Below, piece after piece: positions 1-7,532 of a DNA stretch of 47,215 nucleotides. The stretch lies in assembly GCA_900320845.1 (NCBI GenBank), contig ONTS01000018.1:1-47215 (forward strand), in the 5' to 3' direction. This DNA comes from an uncultured Prevotellaceae bacterium (GTDB lineage Bacteria; Bacteroidota; Bacteroidia; Bacteroidales; Bacteroidaceae). The notes below the pieces were generated by a model, which was given only the letters and a program-made list of their open reading frames with translations, had not been told where the DNA came from and did no database searches. The position numbers and the translations under genes were made by a program. The first letter of the stretch is position 1. Every line of letters begins with the position of its first letter.

Positions 1-629
1 GCTTTGCGTTTGTAGACGCCTATTTCTACTTTGTATTTGCCTACTGCGTCGGGTCTGTCGATGTTTGCTTCGTCGGCTTGTTTCACCTTTTGTGGATAGA
101 AGATGTACACCTGTTTGAAGATGGCGACGGGTCGTCGTCGGCTGGACATGCCTCCATACACTTTGTCGTTGGTCATGGGCAGGCCTGTACGGCGCAGGTC
201 GGCGGCAGCTTTGTTGTAGAATGCCACTGCTTCGGTGTGCGTGTCGAAGTAGAACTGGTACCAATTGCGGTTTTCGAACCAGTCGACATAGCATAATGCT
301 ATGGGTGCACCGAGGTAGGTGTAGTCGTAGCGGTCGTTACGGTGGAGGCCGACGAACAGGTTGTTCACTGCTTCCCACGAGCCGAAGGTCTGTTGCAGCT
401 GCTCCTTGGCGTTGTCGTCGTCGCTGATGTCTGCCGACAGTGTGGCGTAGGGGAAGAAGAGGAGGTCTTTCGTCGTACGCTCTTTGACGTCGAGGGGTGT
501 GGGTGCAGTGGGGGCGATGATATTGTAAGGGGTACTTTTGCCTCTGACGGAACGGTTTTGTGCGTCGGCGTTGGTGGGGGAGAGCCACAGCAGGGTGGCT
601 GCAAGCAGGGAGAAGAAAATGGTTTTCAT
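1..629 (-). CDS. Secreted protein of unknown function, 3' end outside the window
   Basis: The minus-strand frame is open from an ATG at 629 to the window edge, giving about 209 residues with no stop, so the C-terminus is missing. The N-terminus (about residues 1-24, starting MKTIFFSLLAATLLW and ending NADAQ) is a typical cleavable signal peptide, so the protein is exported. The rest is soluble and mixed, with an aromatic stretch (YVDWFENRNWYQFYFD) and conserved-looking charged segments. I do not recognise a family. It lies 103 bases downstream of the GDPD fusion stop and in the same direction, so it could be co-transcribed with it. The shorter ORFs in other frames here are shadows. Confidence 0.7.
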   Translation of the reverse strand, partial: MKTIFFSLLAATLLWLSPTNADAQNRSVRGKSTPYNIIAPTAPTPLDVKERTTKDLLFFPYATLSADISDDDNAKEQLQQTFGSWEAVNNLFVGLHRNDRYDYTYLGAPIALCYVDWFENRNWYQFYFDTHTEAVAFYNKAAADLRRTGLPMTNDKVYGGMSSRRRPVAIFKQVYIFYPQKVKQADEANIDRPDAVGKYKVEIGVYKRK

Positions 630-732
630 GGGGAAGATGGGTTAGGGGTTAAGTGTTTGAATGGCTTGTTGTGTTCGGGCTGTTGTCACGATGTGGGGTG
701 CCGGGCGGTAGGGAGAGGTGTTGTCAGGCAAC

Positions 733-1857
733 TTATTGTGCGAGCTGCATGGCTTCTACGGGGCGGTTGGTGGTGATGAAGTCGACGTCTCTGTTGATGA
801 AGTAGCGCAGGTCTTCGTCGCTGTCCACCGTCCATACGTTGACGGTGAGTCGCAGCTGGCGTGCCTGGTCTATCCATTCCGGGTGTTGGCGCAGCACGTC
901 CTTTGAATAGTCTATTCCGGTGAGATGCATGTCAGCCACCTGTTGCGGTGTGAGGTCGCCGCCGAGGTATGCCACCTGTGTGTCCTGTGGTGTGCGGGCG
1001 GGCAGCATACGGCATATCTCTTTAGAGAAAGAGATGTAGTCGGTGCGCTCTTCGAGTCCGTATTTGTTCACCAGTCGCAGCACTTCGTCGACGCAACGGC
1101 GCTCGTTGTCGGCACTGCGGTGAGGTTTTATCTCGAGTATGAGACGTGTGTTGTTCTTCAGCTTCTTTGCATGCTTGAGATATTGCTCGAGTGTGGGCAG
1201 CTGTTCGCCGTTGACGAGGCGCAGTTTGCGCAGCTGTGCGTAGGGGGTGTCTTCTATTCTGAGTCCGAAGATGGTGGCGTCGTGGTTGTCTTCTATTCTG
1301 AGTCCGAAGATGGTGGCGTCGTGGTTGACTACTGCCACGCCGTCGGCAGTGAGCTGCACATCGAACTCCGAACCGTACACCTTGGCTTCGTCGGCCTTGC
1401 TCAGTGCTGCGAGGGAGTTTTGTGCGCTGCCCTTGGCGTTCCACAGTCCGCGGTGGGCGATGACCTTATTGGGTATGAAGAATGTTACAGGCTGCTGAAA
1501 CTGTACGCGCACAGGTTTGCCGTCGAGGGTGCCCGGTGTCCATCGTGGTATGTATCCGATGATGCGCAGTGCCTCGGCGTCGAGCAAGGGGTGTGCCGAG
1601 CGCAGCACTTCGGTGTGTTGTACGGTGCCGTCGGCTTCTACGATGAGGCTGACGATGACGCGTCCCTCGATGTAGTGTTCCTTGCAGTAGGCGGGATACT
1701 TCATGTGTCGGGAGAAGAATGCCGTCAGTGCCTGGATGCCTCCGGGATATTGCGGCAGTATCACTCCGTCGGCGTTGGGCGCGTCTTGCGCCTGTGCGGG
1801 CATGGCAAGTGTGAGCAAGAGGATGAAGAGCAGGGAAAGGGTGCGTAGTAGTTGCAT
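733..1857 (-). CDS. TonB C-terminal domain fused to glycerophosphodiester phosphodiesterase (GDPD)
   Basis: 374 residues: signal peptide (1-24), a TonB C-terminal type domain (about 30-128; PGG at the start, a central EGRV...ADGTV strand pair, LDAEA and a closing PRWTPG...GKPV segment), then a GDPD domain (132-374). The GDPD part shows the catalytic HRG (H135), E164 and D166 in SEFDVQLTADG, the HD motif (H179) and LILEIKP. GDPD enzymes hydrolyse glycerophosphodiesters to glycerol 3-phosphate and an alcohol; the signal peptide places this one in the periplasm or outer envelope. Fusion to a TonB-C domain is unusual. A 13-residue block containing the HD motif is duplicated in tandem (178-190 and 191-203). 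A Bacteroidetes promoter lies at 1937-1968. GDPD assignment is firm; activity of the duplicated form is not known. Confidence 0.88.
   Translation of the reverse strand: MQLLRTLSLLFILLLTLAMPAQAQDAPNADGVILPQYPGGIQALTAFFSRHMKYPAYCKEHYIEGRVIVSLIVEADGTVQHTEVLRSAHPLLDAEALRIIGYIPRWTPGTLDGKPVRVQFQQPVTFFIPNKVIAHRGLWNAKGSAQNSLAALSKADEAKVYGSEFDVQLTADGVAVVNHDATIFGLRIEDNHDATIFGLRIEDTPYAQLRKLRLVNGEQLPTLEQYLKHAKKLKNNTRLILEIKPHRSADNERRCVDEVLRLVNKYGLEERTDYISFSKEICRMLPARTPQDTQVAYLGGDLTPQQVADMHLTGIDYSKDVLRQHPEWIDQARQLRLTVNVWTVDSDEDLRYFINRDVDFITTNRPVEAMQLAQ
1250..1327 (-). repeat. Perfect 39-base tandem duplication inside the GDPD coding sequence
   Basis: Bases 1250-1288 and 1289-1327 are identical. The unit is 39 bases, so the reading frame is kept and 13 residues (NHDATIFGLRIED) are repeated. 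The lack of any difference between copies suggests a recent event. Confidence 0.97.
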
Positions 1858-1936
1858 AGTGGTGATGGTTTAGGGGGTAAGGTGTGTAGGCATGAGCGAT
1901 GTCGGTGGGGCAAGGGCTCAAGCGGTGATGATGTCG

Positions 1937-1968
1937 CAAATATAAAAAAATCTCTCAACAATGCCAAA
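1937..1968 (-). promoter_or_regulatory. Bacteroidetes-type promoter of the TonB-GDPD gene
   Basis: On the minus strand, -33 TTTG (1965-1968) and -7 TATATTTG (1937-1944) are separated by 20 bases. This fits TTTG / TAnnTTTG, with transcription expected near 1932 and a leader of about 75 bases before the ATG at 1857. Confidence 0.6.
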
Positions 1969-2020
1969 CGACAGTACAACTTTGGCACTATTGGCGGAGG
2001 GATAAACCATCGTTGCAAGC

Positions 2021-2060
2021 CAATATCACTGATTTTGGTGACCAATATCAGTGATATTGC
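2021..2060. repeat. Dispersed palindromic repeat, copy 1
   Basis: The segment is a near-perfect palindrome built from ATCACTGATTTTGGT and its complement around a central G. The same half-site words recur at 12010-12050 and 31183-31245. It lies about 50 bases upstream of the GDPD promoter. Confidence 0.75.
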
Positions 2061-2212
2061 TCTGTAAGTGTTGCCCAATGGTTGTGTCGGTGGGCTGCGA
2101 TGAGTGGGCGAGGGGAGTGTCTTGCTTGAGCCAACGTCGATGAACAAGAAGAAGGATGGAGCTCAAGCAAGGATGGATGGTGGAGGGGTTGCCTCGGGTG
2201 TGGGTAGAGATG

Positions 2213-3208
2213 TCAGCCTTTTGCTGCGCTGCCGGTAGGGTTGTCTTTTTCCTTTTCCTGTCTGGCTGCCTGTATGTTGCGCATCAGTCCGGCATACTTG
2301 GCGCGTTTCACGGCGCTGCCTTTGAATAGTGTGCGGTAGGTGTCTTCGTCGAGCTGTTCCCACTGCTCGTCGGTCATGGCGAGCAGTGCGGGCGAAGGTT
2401 GCAGCTCTTCGATGTGTGTGGGTGTGGCAAAGCGGTTCCATGGGCATGCCTGTTGGCATCGGTCGCAGCCGTAGATGTTGTTGCCCATGTGTCGCCGTGC
2501 TTGCTGTGACAGCTCGTTGCGGTTCTCGATGAGTTGGTAGGAGAGGCACAGCTCTGCCTGAAACACTTGGTGTGACAGTGCCTTGGTGGGGCATGCGTCG
2601 ACGCATCGGCTGCATGTGCCGCAGCGGTTGGGCATGGGGTGGTCGTAGTCGAGGGCGATGTTGAGCAGCAGCTCGCCGAGGAAGAACATGGTGCCGCCGC
2701 CTTGCTGCTGCCCGTCGGGCGTAGTGTGGGGCGGTATGATGAGCTGATGGTGTCTGCCTATCCATCCTATTCCTGCCTGTTGTGCCCAGTAGCGTTCGAG
2801 TATGGGGGCCGTGTCGCAGCACACGCGTCCCTGCACGGCAGCATCTTGCTGCTGTACGAATGCCAGCAGGCTGTAGAGGCGTTGGCGCACGATGTCGTGA
2901 TAGTCTTTTCCGTATGCGTAGGCTGCTATCTGATAGCTGTCTGCCGGCATGTGGTGTGTGGGGGTGTAGTTCATGGCGAGGCTCACCACGGTCTTCGCTT
3001 CGGGCATGAGCTGTCGCGGGTCGAGGCGCTGTTGGGTGTAGTTCTCCATGTATTGCATGTCGGCGTGTCCCTGCTGTTGCAGCCACTGTGTGAGCTCGTG
3101 GCGTGCCTCGTCAGTCACGGGTTGCGCCTCAGCCATGCCACAGGCAAAAAATCCGAGACGTCGTGCCTCGGATTTTATCTGTTGTGTGAGGGTGTATGTG
3201 GCTGTCAT
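2213..3208 (-). CDS. queG: Epoxyqueuosine reductase QueG
   Basis: 331 residues, normal length for QueG. This enzyme carries out the last step of queuosine synthesis, reducing epoxyqueuosine in tRNA to queuosine with cobalamin and two 4Fe-4S clusters, in the cytoplasm. The cluster ligands are visible in RCGTCSRCVDACPTKAL and YGCDRCQQACPWN, and the family N-terminus appears as LGFFACGMA, followed by the DPRQLMPEAKTVV segment. The ATG at 3208 is 10 bases after the stop of the deacetylase gene, so queG is probably the last gene of a three-gene operon with DUF2723 and deacetylase genes. Its need for cobalamin fits with an adenosyltransferase gene elsewhere in the window (27852-28409), though the two are not linked. 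The overlapping ORF 2163-3086 in another frame is a shadow. Confidence 0.95.
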   Translation of the reverse strand: MTATYTLTQQIKSEARRLGFFACGMAEAQPVTDEARHELTQWLQQQGHADMQYMENYTQQRLDPRQLMPEAKTVVSLAMNYTPTHHMPADSYQIAAYAYGKDYHDIVRQRLYSLLAFVQQQDAAVQGRVCCDTAPILERYWAQQAGIGWIGRHHQLIIPPHTTPDGQQQGGGTMFFLGELLLNIALDYDHPMPNRCGTCSRCVDACPTKALSHQVFQAELCLSYQLIENRNELSQQARRHMGNNIYGCDRCQQACPWNRFATPTHIEELQPSPALLAMTDEQWEQLDEDTYRTLFKGSAVKRAKYAGLMRNIQAARQEKEKDNPTGSAAKG

Positions 3209-3218
3209 GGGGCGCTGT

Positions 3219-3830
3219 TCAGGTAAATATCTTGCATTCGTAGCCTTCGTCCTTCAGCCATTGCAGGCATTGCGGCAGTGCTGTGTGTAGCTTGTCGATG
3301 CTCTTCAGCGAGTCGTGGAAGGTGATGATGGAGCCGTTGCGTGTGTATCGCTTGACGTTGTTGACCACATCTTCTGCCGTCACCCATTGCGAGTAGTCGC
3401 GTGTGATGACATCCCACATGATGACTTTGAACCTATGTCTGAGCCACCAGTATTCCGACGGTCGCATCACTCCGTGTGGCGGGCGGAAGAGGTCGGCGCG
3501 TATCAGCTCGTTGGCGCGGTGGGTGTCCATGGCATAGGTGATGGTCCAGTGTTTCAGCGCTCCCATGTGTGTGTGGGTGTGGTTGCCTATCTGGTGTCCT
3601 TCGTCAACGATGCGCTTGAACAGTTCGGGATAGCGTTCCACGTTTTGTCCCACCATGAAGAAGGTGCCCTTCACTCCATACTGCGCCAGTGTGTCGAGTA
3701 TGAAGGGTGTGGCTTCGGGTATAGGTCCATCGTCAAAGGTGAGATACACGGCTTTCTCACTCTTGCTCATGCGCCATACGGCACGCGGATATATCCATCT
3801 TACCCAGAAGGAAGGATGCTCAATGAACAT
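3219..3830 (-). CDS. Polysaccharide deacetylase (NodB-like)
   Basis: 203 residues covering a single NodB homology domain. The metal-binding and catalytic motifs are present: TFDDGP near residue 32, GHQIGNHTHTHM with the H-x3-H zinc site, and a later RPPHG motif. Members of the family remove N- or O-acetyl groups from peptidoglycan, chitin-like oligosaccharides or surface polysaccharides. There is no clear signal peptide: the N-terminus (MFIEHPSFWVRWIYPRAVW) is short and moderately hydrophobic, so location is uncertain. The start is 12 bases from the stop of the DUF2723 gene and the stop is 10 bases before queG, indicating an operon. The pairing with a membrane glycosyltransferase suggests a glycan-related substrate, which is inference. 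Confidence 0.9.
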   Translation of the reverse strand: MFIEHPSFWVRWIYPRAVWRMSKSEKAVYLTFDDGPIPEATPFILDTLAQYGVKGTFFMVGQNVERYPELFKRIVDEGHQIGNHTHTHMGALKHWTITYAMDTHRANELIRADLFRPPHGVMRPSEYWWLRHRFKVIMWDVITRDYSQWVTAEDVVNNVKRYTRNGSIITFHDSLKSIDKLHTALPQCLQWLKDEGYECKIFT

Positions 3831-3842
3831 ATGGCAGTGGTG

Positions 3843-6800
3843 TTAGCGTGTGACGAAGGGTACTCCTCCCAGTTGTCTGTAGCGTTGTTCCTTCATCATG
3901 AACTTCTGATGGAGCTGCTGTGCCCATTTGGTGTCTATCTCAGCCACAATGCTTTCTATGCTCGCCATGATGTAGAGCTGACGTTGGCAGTCTGTCATGG
4001 AGTGTTGGAACTGCTTTGGTGAGAGCTGCATGTACCAGTCGAGGTACTGTTCGCACTTGTTCCACAGCGTGTTGGTCCACTTGCGCATCATGGCCTTGTT
4101 GCCGAGCTGGCCGTAGGCGTAAATGATTTCGAGCGAGCTGCCGAATACATCGACGGGAACGTTGTAGGTGGGCAGTTCTTTCTCCATCTTGTCGAGCACC
4201 TTGGCAGCCTTTGCCTTCTGGTTGTCGGCGATGAGTGCCTGTGCGAGGGTGGCGAAGAGTGAACGGTGGGTGTAGCACAGGCGTATGACGGTCTCGTCGA
4301 GGTAGAGTCCTTTCTCCTTGAGGTTGCCGTAGCGGAAGCGGTTCATCACTGCGTCGTAGGTCTTGTCGATGTCGAAGTTGCTGCCGTCGACGTCGGAAGT
4401 GGGGAACGGTGTGATGCGGTTGGCGAGGCCTTCCTGTACGAAGTGGTCTTTGAAGCAACGCAGGTAGTTCTCTTCGCCTACGGTCTGTGCTATGTAGACG
4501 GGTCTTGTCCAGTTGCTTCCTGCTACTATCTCCAGTGTCATGAGCTGTCCCTTGGTGAGGTAGCGCATGCCGCTCAGGTCGATGACCATCTTGTCGGGTA
4601 TGGAGTCGCCGGCTACCTTCATGCCGCTCTTGCGTATGGCAGCCTTGTCGATGGTGATGTAGAGGGTGTCGGACGGTATGACGCGCAGGCTCGGGTCTTC
4701 ACCGCAAATCCAGTATTTCACAACGTTCTTCACCTCGAAGGGCTCGTCGCCCCAGCGTTGTTTAGCCATTGCGGGGTCGTTCTTATAGTAGTCGAGTACC
4801 TCCTGCTTGAGTTGTGGTGCTATGTCGACGGTGTTGTTGGTGCCTTCGCAGTAGAACAGTCGCGGCATGGAGATGGGCAGAGCGGGTGAATCGTATGCCG
4901 GTCGCTTCATCTGGTCAATATACCAGTCGGTCTGTATGTAACTGAGGTTGCACACACGGGCGTCGGTACGTTCGCCTTCGGTCTCCTGGTTGTACCACAG
5001 CGGGAAGGTGTCGTTGTCGCCGTTGGTGAAGATGATGGGGTTGCCCTTGTCTTGCATTGACATGAGGTAGTTGCGTCCGAAGTCGCGGCAGGTGTAGCGT
5101 CCGCTACGGTTGTGGTCGTCCCATGTCTGTGTTGCCATCTGTATGGGCACGAGCAATGCGAGCACTGTCACCACGGCGGCTGCAATGGTGTAGGACTTGC
5201 CGTTGCTGCTCTCGTCTTCGTACTTGTAGAAGTCGTCGTCGGACGGCTGGTTGTCGCTCTTCTTGTTCTTGTCTTTCTTGGCTTGGAGGAAGCGTGTGCG
5301 TATCATCTCAATGATGGCTACGACACCCAGTCCGCACCAGATGGCGAAGGCATAGAACGAGCCGGCATAGGCGTAGTCACGTTCGCGTGGCTGCAGCGGC
5401 GTCTGGTTGAGGTAGACGACGATGGCGAGACCGGTCATGAAGAATAGGAAGAATACTATCCAGAACTGTCTGATGCCTCTTCTGCCACGGAAGGCCTGCC
5501 AGATGAGGCCTATGATGCCGAGCAACAGGGGCAGACAGTAGAACACGTTGTGTCCCTTGTTGTCTTTCAGGTCGTCGGGCAGCTTGCTCTGGTCGCCCAG
5601 ACGGGCATTGTCAATGAAGGGTATGCCGCTGAGCCAGTTGCCGTGCTCGTATTCGCCATGACCCTGTATGTCGTTCTGGCGGCCTGCGAAGTTCCACAGG
5701 AAGTAGCGCCAGTACATGAAGTTGCACTGATAGGAGATGAAGAACTTGAGGTTCTCGATGAAGGTGGGCATCTTGACCATGCCTCCCTCCTGATAGTTGG
5801 ACGGTTGCAGTGTGCCTTCCACGCCGCCTATCCATTGTCCTTCCTCGTTCTGATAGCCACCGAACCACTGTTCGTAGGCTGCGGTGTGCGCCTGTGAATA
5901 CATGCGGGGGAAGAACATGTTTTGCTTATAGTTGGGCTTATCGTTGGTAGCGACGATGAAGTAGCTGTCGGGCTCGTCGGCAGAGGCTTTCTCCTTGCGC
6001 TGGTAGATGGGCGCACCCTCGCTCATGTCTACGCGACCTTCGGGGGTGACCTTATACTCTGAGGTGTAGGCCTGTCCATAGAGCAGCGGACGGTAGCCGT
6101 ACTGGTCGCGACTCAGATAGCTGCCAAGGGTGAAGATGTCCTCGGGTGAGTTCTGGTCCATCGGCGTATTGGCCGACGAACGTATGACGATGACGGTATA
6201 GGAGGAGTAGCCTATCATGATCATCAGCAGGCTGAGCAGAATGGTGTTCTTCACTCTTGCTGTGACGAGCTGCTGCTTGTTGCCCTTCTTGTGGAAGAGT
6301 ACCCATGCACATGCCGCCAAGACGACGATGCCGATAAGCACTGCCATGCCTCCATAGCCGTAGAACGGTATGCCGAGCAGTGCCACTGCGAGCAGGAAGG
6401 CGATGTTCTGGCGCATGAGGCTGCCACGGTCGTGCAGTGTCTCGTAGACACCCCATACCACAGCGGCAGTCAGCAGGATGATGTAAACTATCAGTCCGCT
6501 GTTGAACGACATGCCAAGCACGTTGACAAACAGCAACTCAAACCATCCTCCCACGGTGATGATGCCGGGCACGATGCCGTAGAGCACGGCAATGATGATG
6601 AGGAACGACACGAGCAGTGCCAGCAATGAGCCTTTGGCAGTGCTGTTTGACCATCGACGGTAGTAGAACACCAACACGATGGCGGGCAGACACAGCAGGT
6701 TGAGCAGGTGGACGCCGATGCTGAGGCCCACCAGGTAGGCGATGAGTACCAACCAACGGTCGCTGTGCGGCTCGTCGGCATGCTCCTCCCACTTCAGTAT

Positions 6801-7283
6801 GAGCCAGAAGACTATGGCCGTGAAGGCTGACGAGAAGGCATACACCTCACCCTCGACAGCGCTGTACCAGAAGGTATCGCTGAAGGTATAGATGAGTGCT
6901 CCTACCAAGCCACTGCCCTGAATGGCAATGAGTTGTCCCTTGGTGGGTGCCTGATTGAACTCTTTCAGCACCAGGCGTCGTGCCAAGTGCGTGATGGTCC
7001 AGAAGAGGAACAGTATGCAGAAGGCACTGAGCAGTGCGTTCATGATGTTAACCATCAGCGCCACGTGGCTGGCATCGCTGGCAAAGTGTGAGAAGAAGTT
7101 GGCTGCCAGCATGAAGAATGGTGCCCCCGGTGGGTGACCTACTTCGAGTTTGTCGCCGGTGACGATGAATTCCGGACAGTCCCAGAAGGATGCCGTAGGC
7201 TCCACGGTGGAGCAATACACGAAGGCTGCGATGGCAAACACCACCCAACCCATTACGTTGTTGATGGTCTTATATTGTTTCAT
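3843..7283 (-). CDS. DUF2723 (GT117-type) membrane glycosyltransferase
   Basis: 1146 residues from the ATG at 7283. The N-terminal half is a multi-pass membrane region (roughly ten or more hydrophobic helices, residues 10-500 and again near 610-720), followed by a large soluble C-terminal region. The family signature FWDCPEFI (residues 33-40) and GHPPGAPFF are present. DUF2723 proteins are Bacteroidetes-wide and are thought to be lipid-dependent protein O-glycosyltransferases acting at the membrane. I chose 7283 (MKQYKTINN) because a perfect promoter lies at 7328-7358; the upstream in-frame ATG at 7403 lies before that promoter, and an ATG at 7301 is the only other option. The deacetylase and queG follow closely downstream. 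Confidence 0.88.
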   Translation of the reverse strand: MKQYKTINNVMGWVVFAIAAFVYCSTVEPTASFWDCPEFIVTGDKLEVGHPPGAPFFMLAANFFSHFASDASHVALMVNIMNALLSAFCILFLFWTITHLARRLVLKEFNQAPTKGQLIAIQGSGLVGALIYTFSDTFWYSAVEGEVYAFSSAFTAIVFWLILKWEEHADEPHSDRWLVLIAYLVGLSIGVHLLNLLCLPAIVLVFYYRRWSNSTAKGSLLALLVSFLIIIAVLYGIVPGIITVGGWFELLFVNVLGMSFNSGLIVYIILLTAAVVWGVYETLHDRGSLMRQNIAFLLAVALLGIPFYGYGGMAVLIGIVVLAACAWVLFHKKGNKQQLVTARVKNTILLSLLMIMIGYSSYTVIVIRSSANTPMDQNSPEDIFTLGSYLSRDQYGYRPLLYGQAYTSEYKVTPEGRVDMSEGAPIYQRKEKASADEPDSYFIVATNDKPNYKQNMFFPRMYSQAHTAAYEQWFGGYQNEEGQWIGGVEGTLQPSNYQEGGMVKMPTFIENLKFFISYQCNFMYWRYFLWNFAGRQNDIQGHGEYEHGNWLSGIPFIDNARLGDQSKLPDDLKDNKGHNVFYCLPLLLGIIGLIWQAFRGRRGIRQFWIVFFLFFMTGLAIVVYLNQTPLQPRERDYAYAGSFYAFAIWCGLGVVAIIEMIRTRFLQAKKDKNKKSDNQPSDDDFYKYEDESSNGKSYTIAAAVVTVLALLVPIQMATQTWDDHNRSGRYTCRDFGRNYLMSMQDKGNPIIFTNGDNDTFPLWYNQETEGERTDARVCNLSYIQTDWYIDQMKRPAYDSPALPISMPRLFYCEGTNNTVDIAPQLKQEVLDYYKNDPAMAKQRWGDEPFEVKNVVKYWICGEDPSLRVIPSDTLYITIDKAAIRKSGMKVAGDSIPDKMVIDLSGMRYLTKGQLMTLEIVAGSNWTRPVYIAQTVGEENYLRCFKDHFVQEGLANRITPFPTSDVDGSNFDIDKTYDAVMNRFRYGNLKEKGLYLDETVIRLCYTHRSLFATLAQALIADNQKAKAAKVLDKMEKELPTYNVPVDVFGSSLEIIYAYGQLGNKAMMRKWTNTLWNKCEQYLDWYMQLSPKQFQHSMTDCQRQLYIMASIESIVAEIDTKWAQQLHQKFMMKEQRYRQLGGVPFVTR

Positions 7284-7327
7284 GTCCATGAGTTGTTGCA
7301 TGTGTTGGTCTGAAAATAAAGCGCGTA

Positions 7328-7358
7328 CAAAGGTAGTGCAAGCCGTAGACAATACAAA
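7328..7358 (-). promoter_or_regulatory. Promoter of the DUF2723-deacetylase-queG operon
   Basis: Minus strand: -33 TTTG (7355-7358), exactly 19 bases, -7 TACCTTTG (7328-7335). Transcription would start near 7322, which fixes the coding start at 7301 or, better, 7283. Confidence 0.75.
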
Positions 7359-7378
7359 ATGAACAACGTTCATTTTTA

Positions 7379-7532
7379 ATAACGGGAACTCATTTAACGG
7401 CAACGCTATCGCTAACGATAACTATTTGACGCTAACGGGAACTGATTTGACGACAGCTTTGTAACTCCAAGAAGCAAAAAAGAGACTTGCTTTGTTTTAC
7501 GAAGCAAGTCTCTGGTTATCGTTGCCGTTATC
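7379..7532 (+). repeat. Hairpin-bearing repeat element, copy A (right-hand neighbour of trpB2 stop)
   Basis: The element is rich in TAACG/GATAAC words and has a 33-base hairpin at 7481-7513 (stem AGAGACTTGCTTTG, loop TTTTA). It is the reverse complement of copy B (8983-9120): the 33-base hairpins are identical when one is inverted, and the CTCCAAGAA and TTTGACGA flanks are shared. Its right end, with GTTATCGTTGCCGTTAT at 7515-7531, contains the trpB2 stop codon. The hairpin could also end transcription from trpB2. Confidence 0.85.

Larger units (their letters stand above)
1858..2212. other. Intergenic region between queG and the GDPD gene
   Basis: 355 bases with no convincing gene. It holds the GDPD promoter (1937-1968) and a palindromic repeat (2021-2060). 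I see nothing else that can be supported. Confidence 0.7.

Noticed and set aside
1250-1327. Two 39-base repeats considered as a CRISPR or VNTR array
   Set aside because: Only two contiguous copies with no spacers, inside a coding frame; it is a simple tandem duplication. No CRISPR array is seen in the window.
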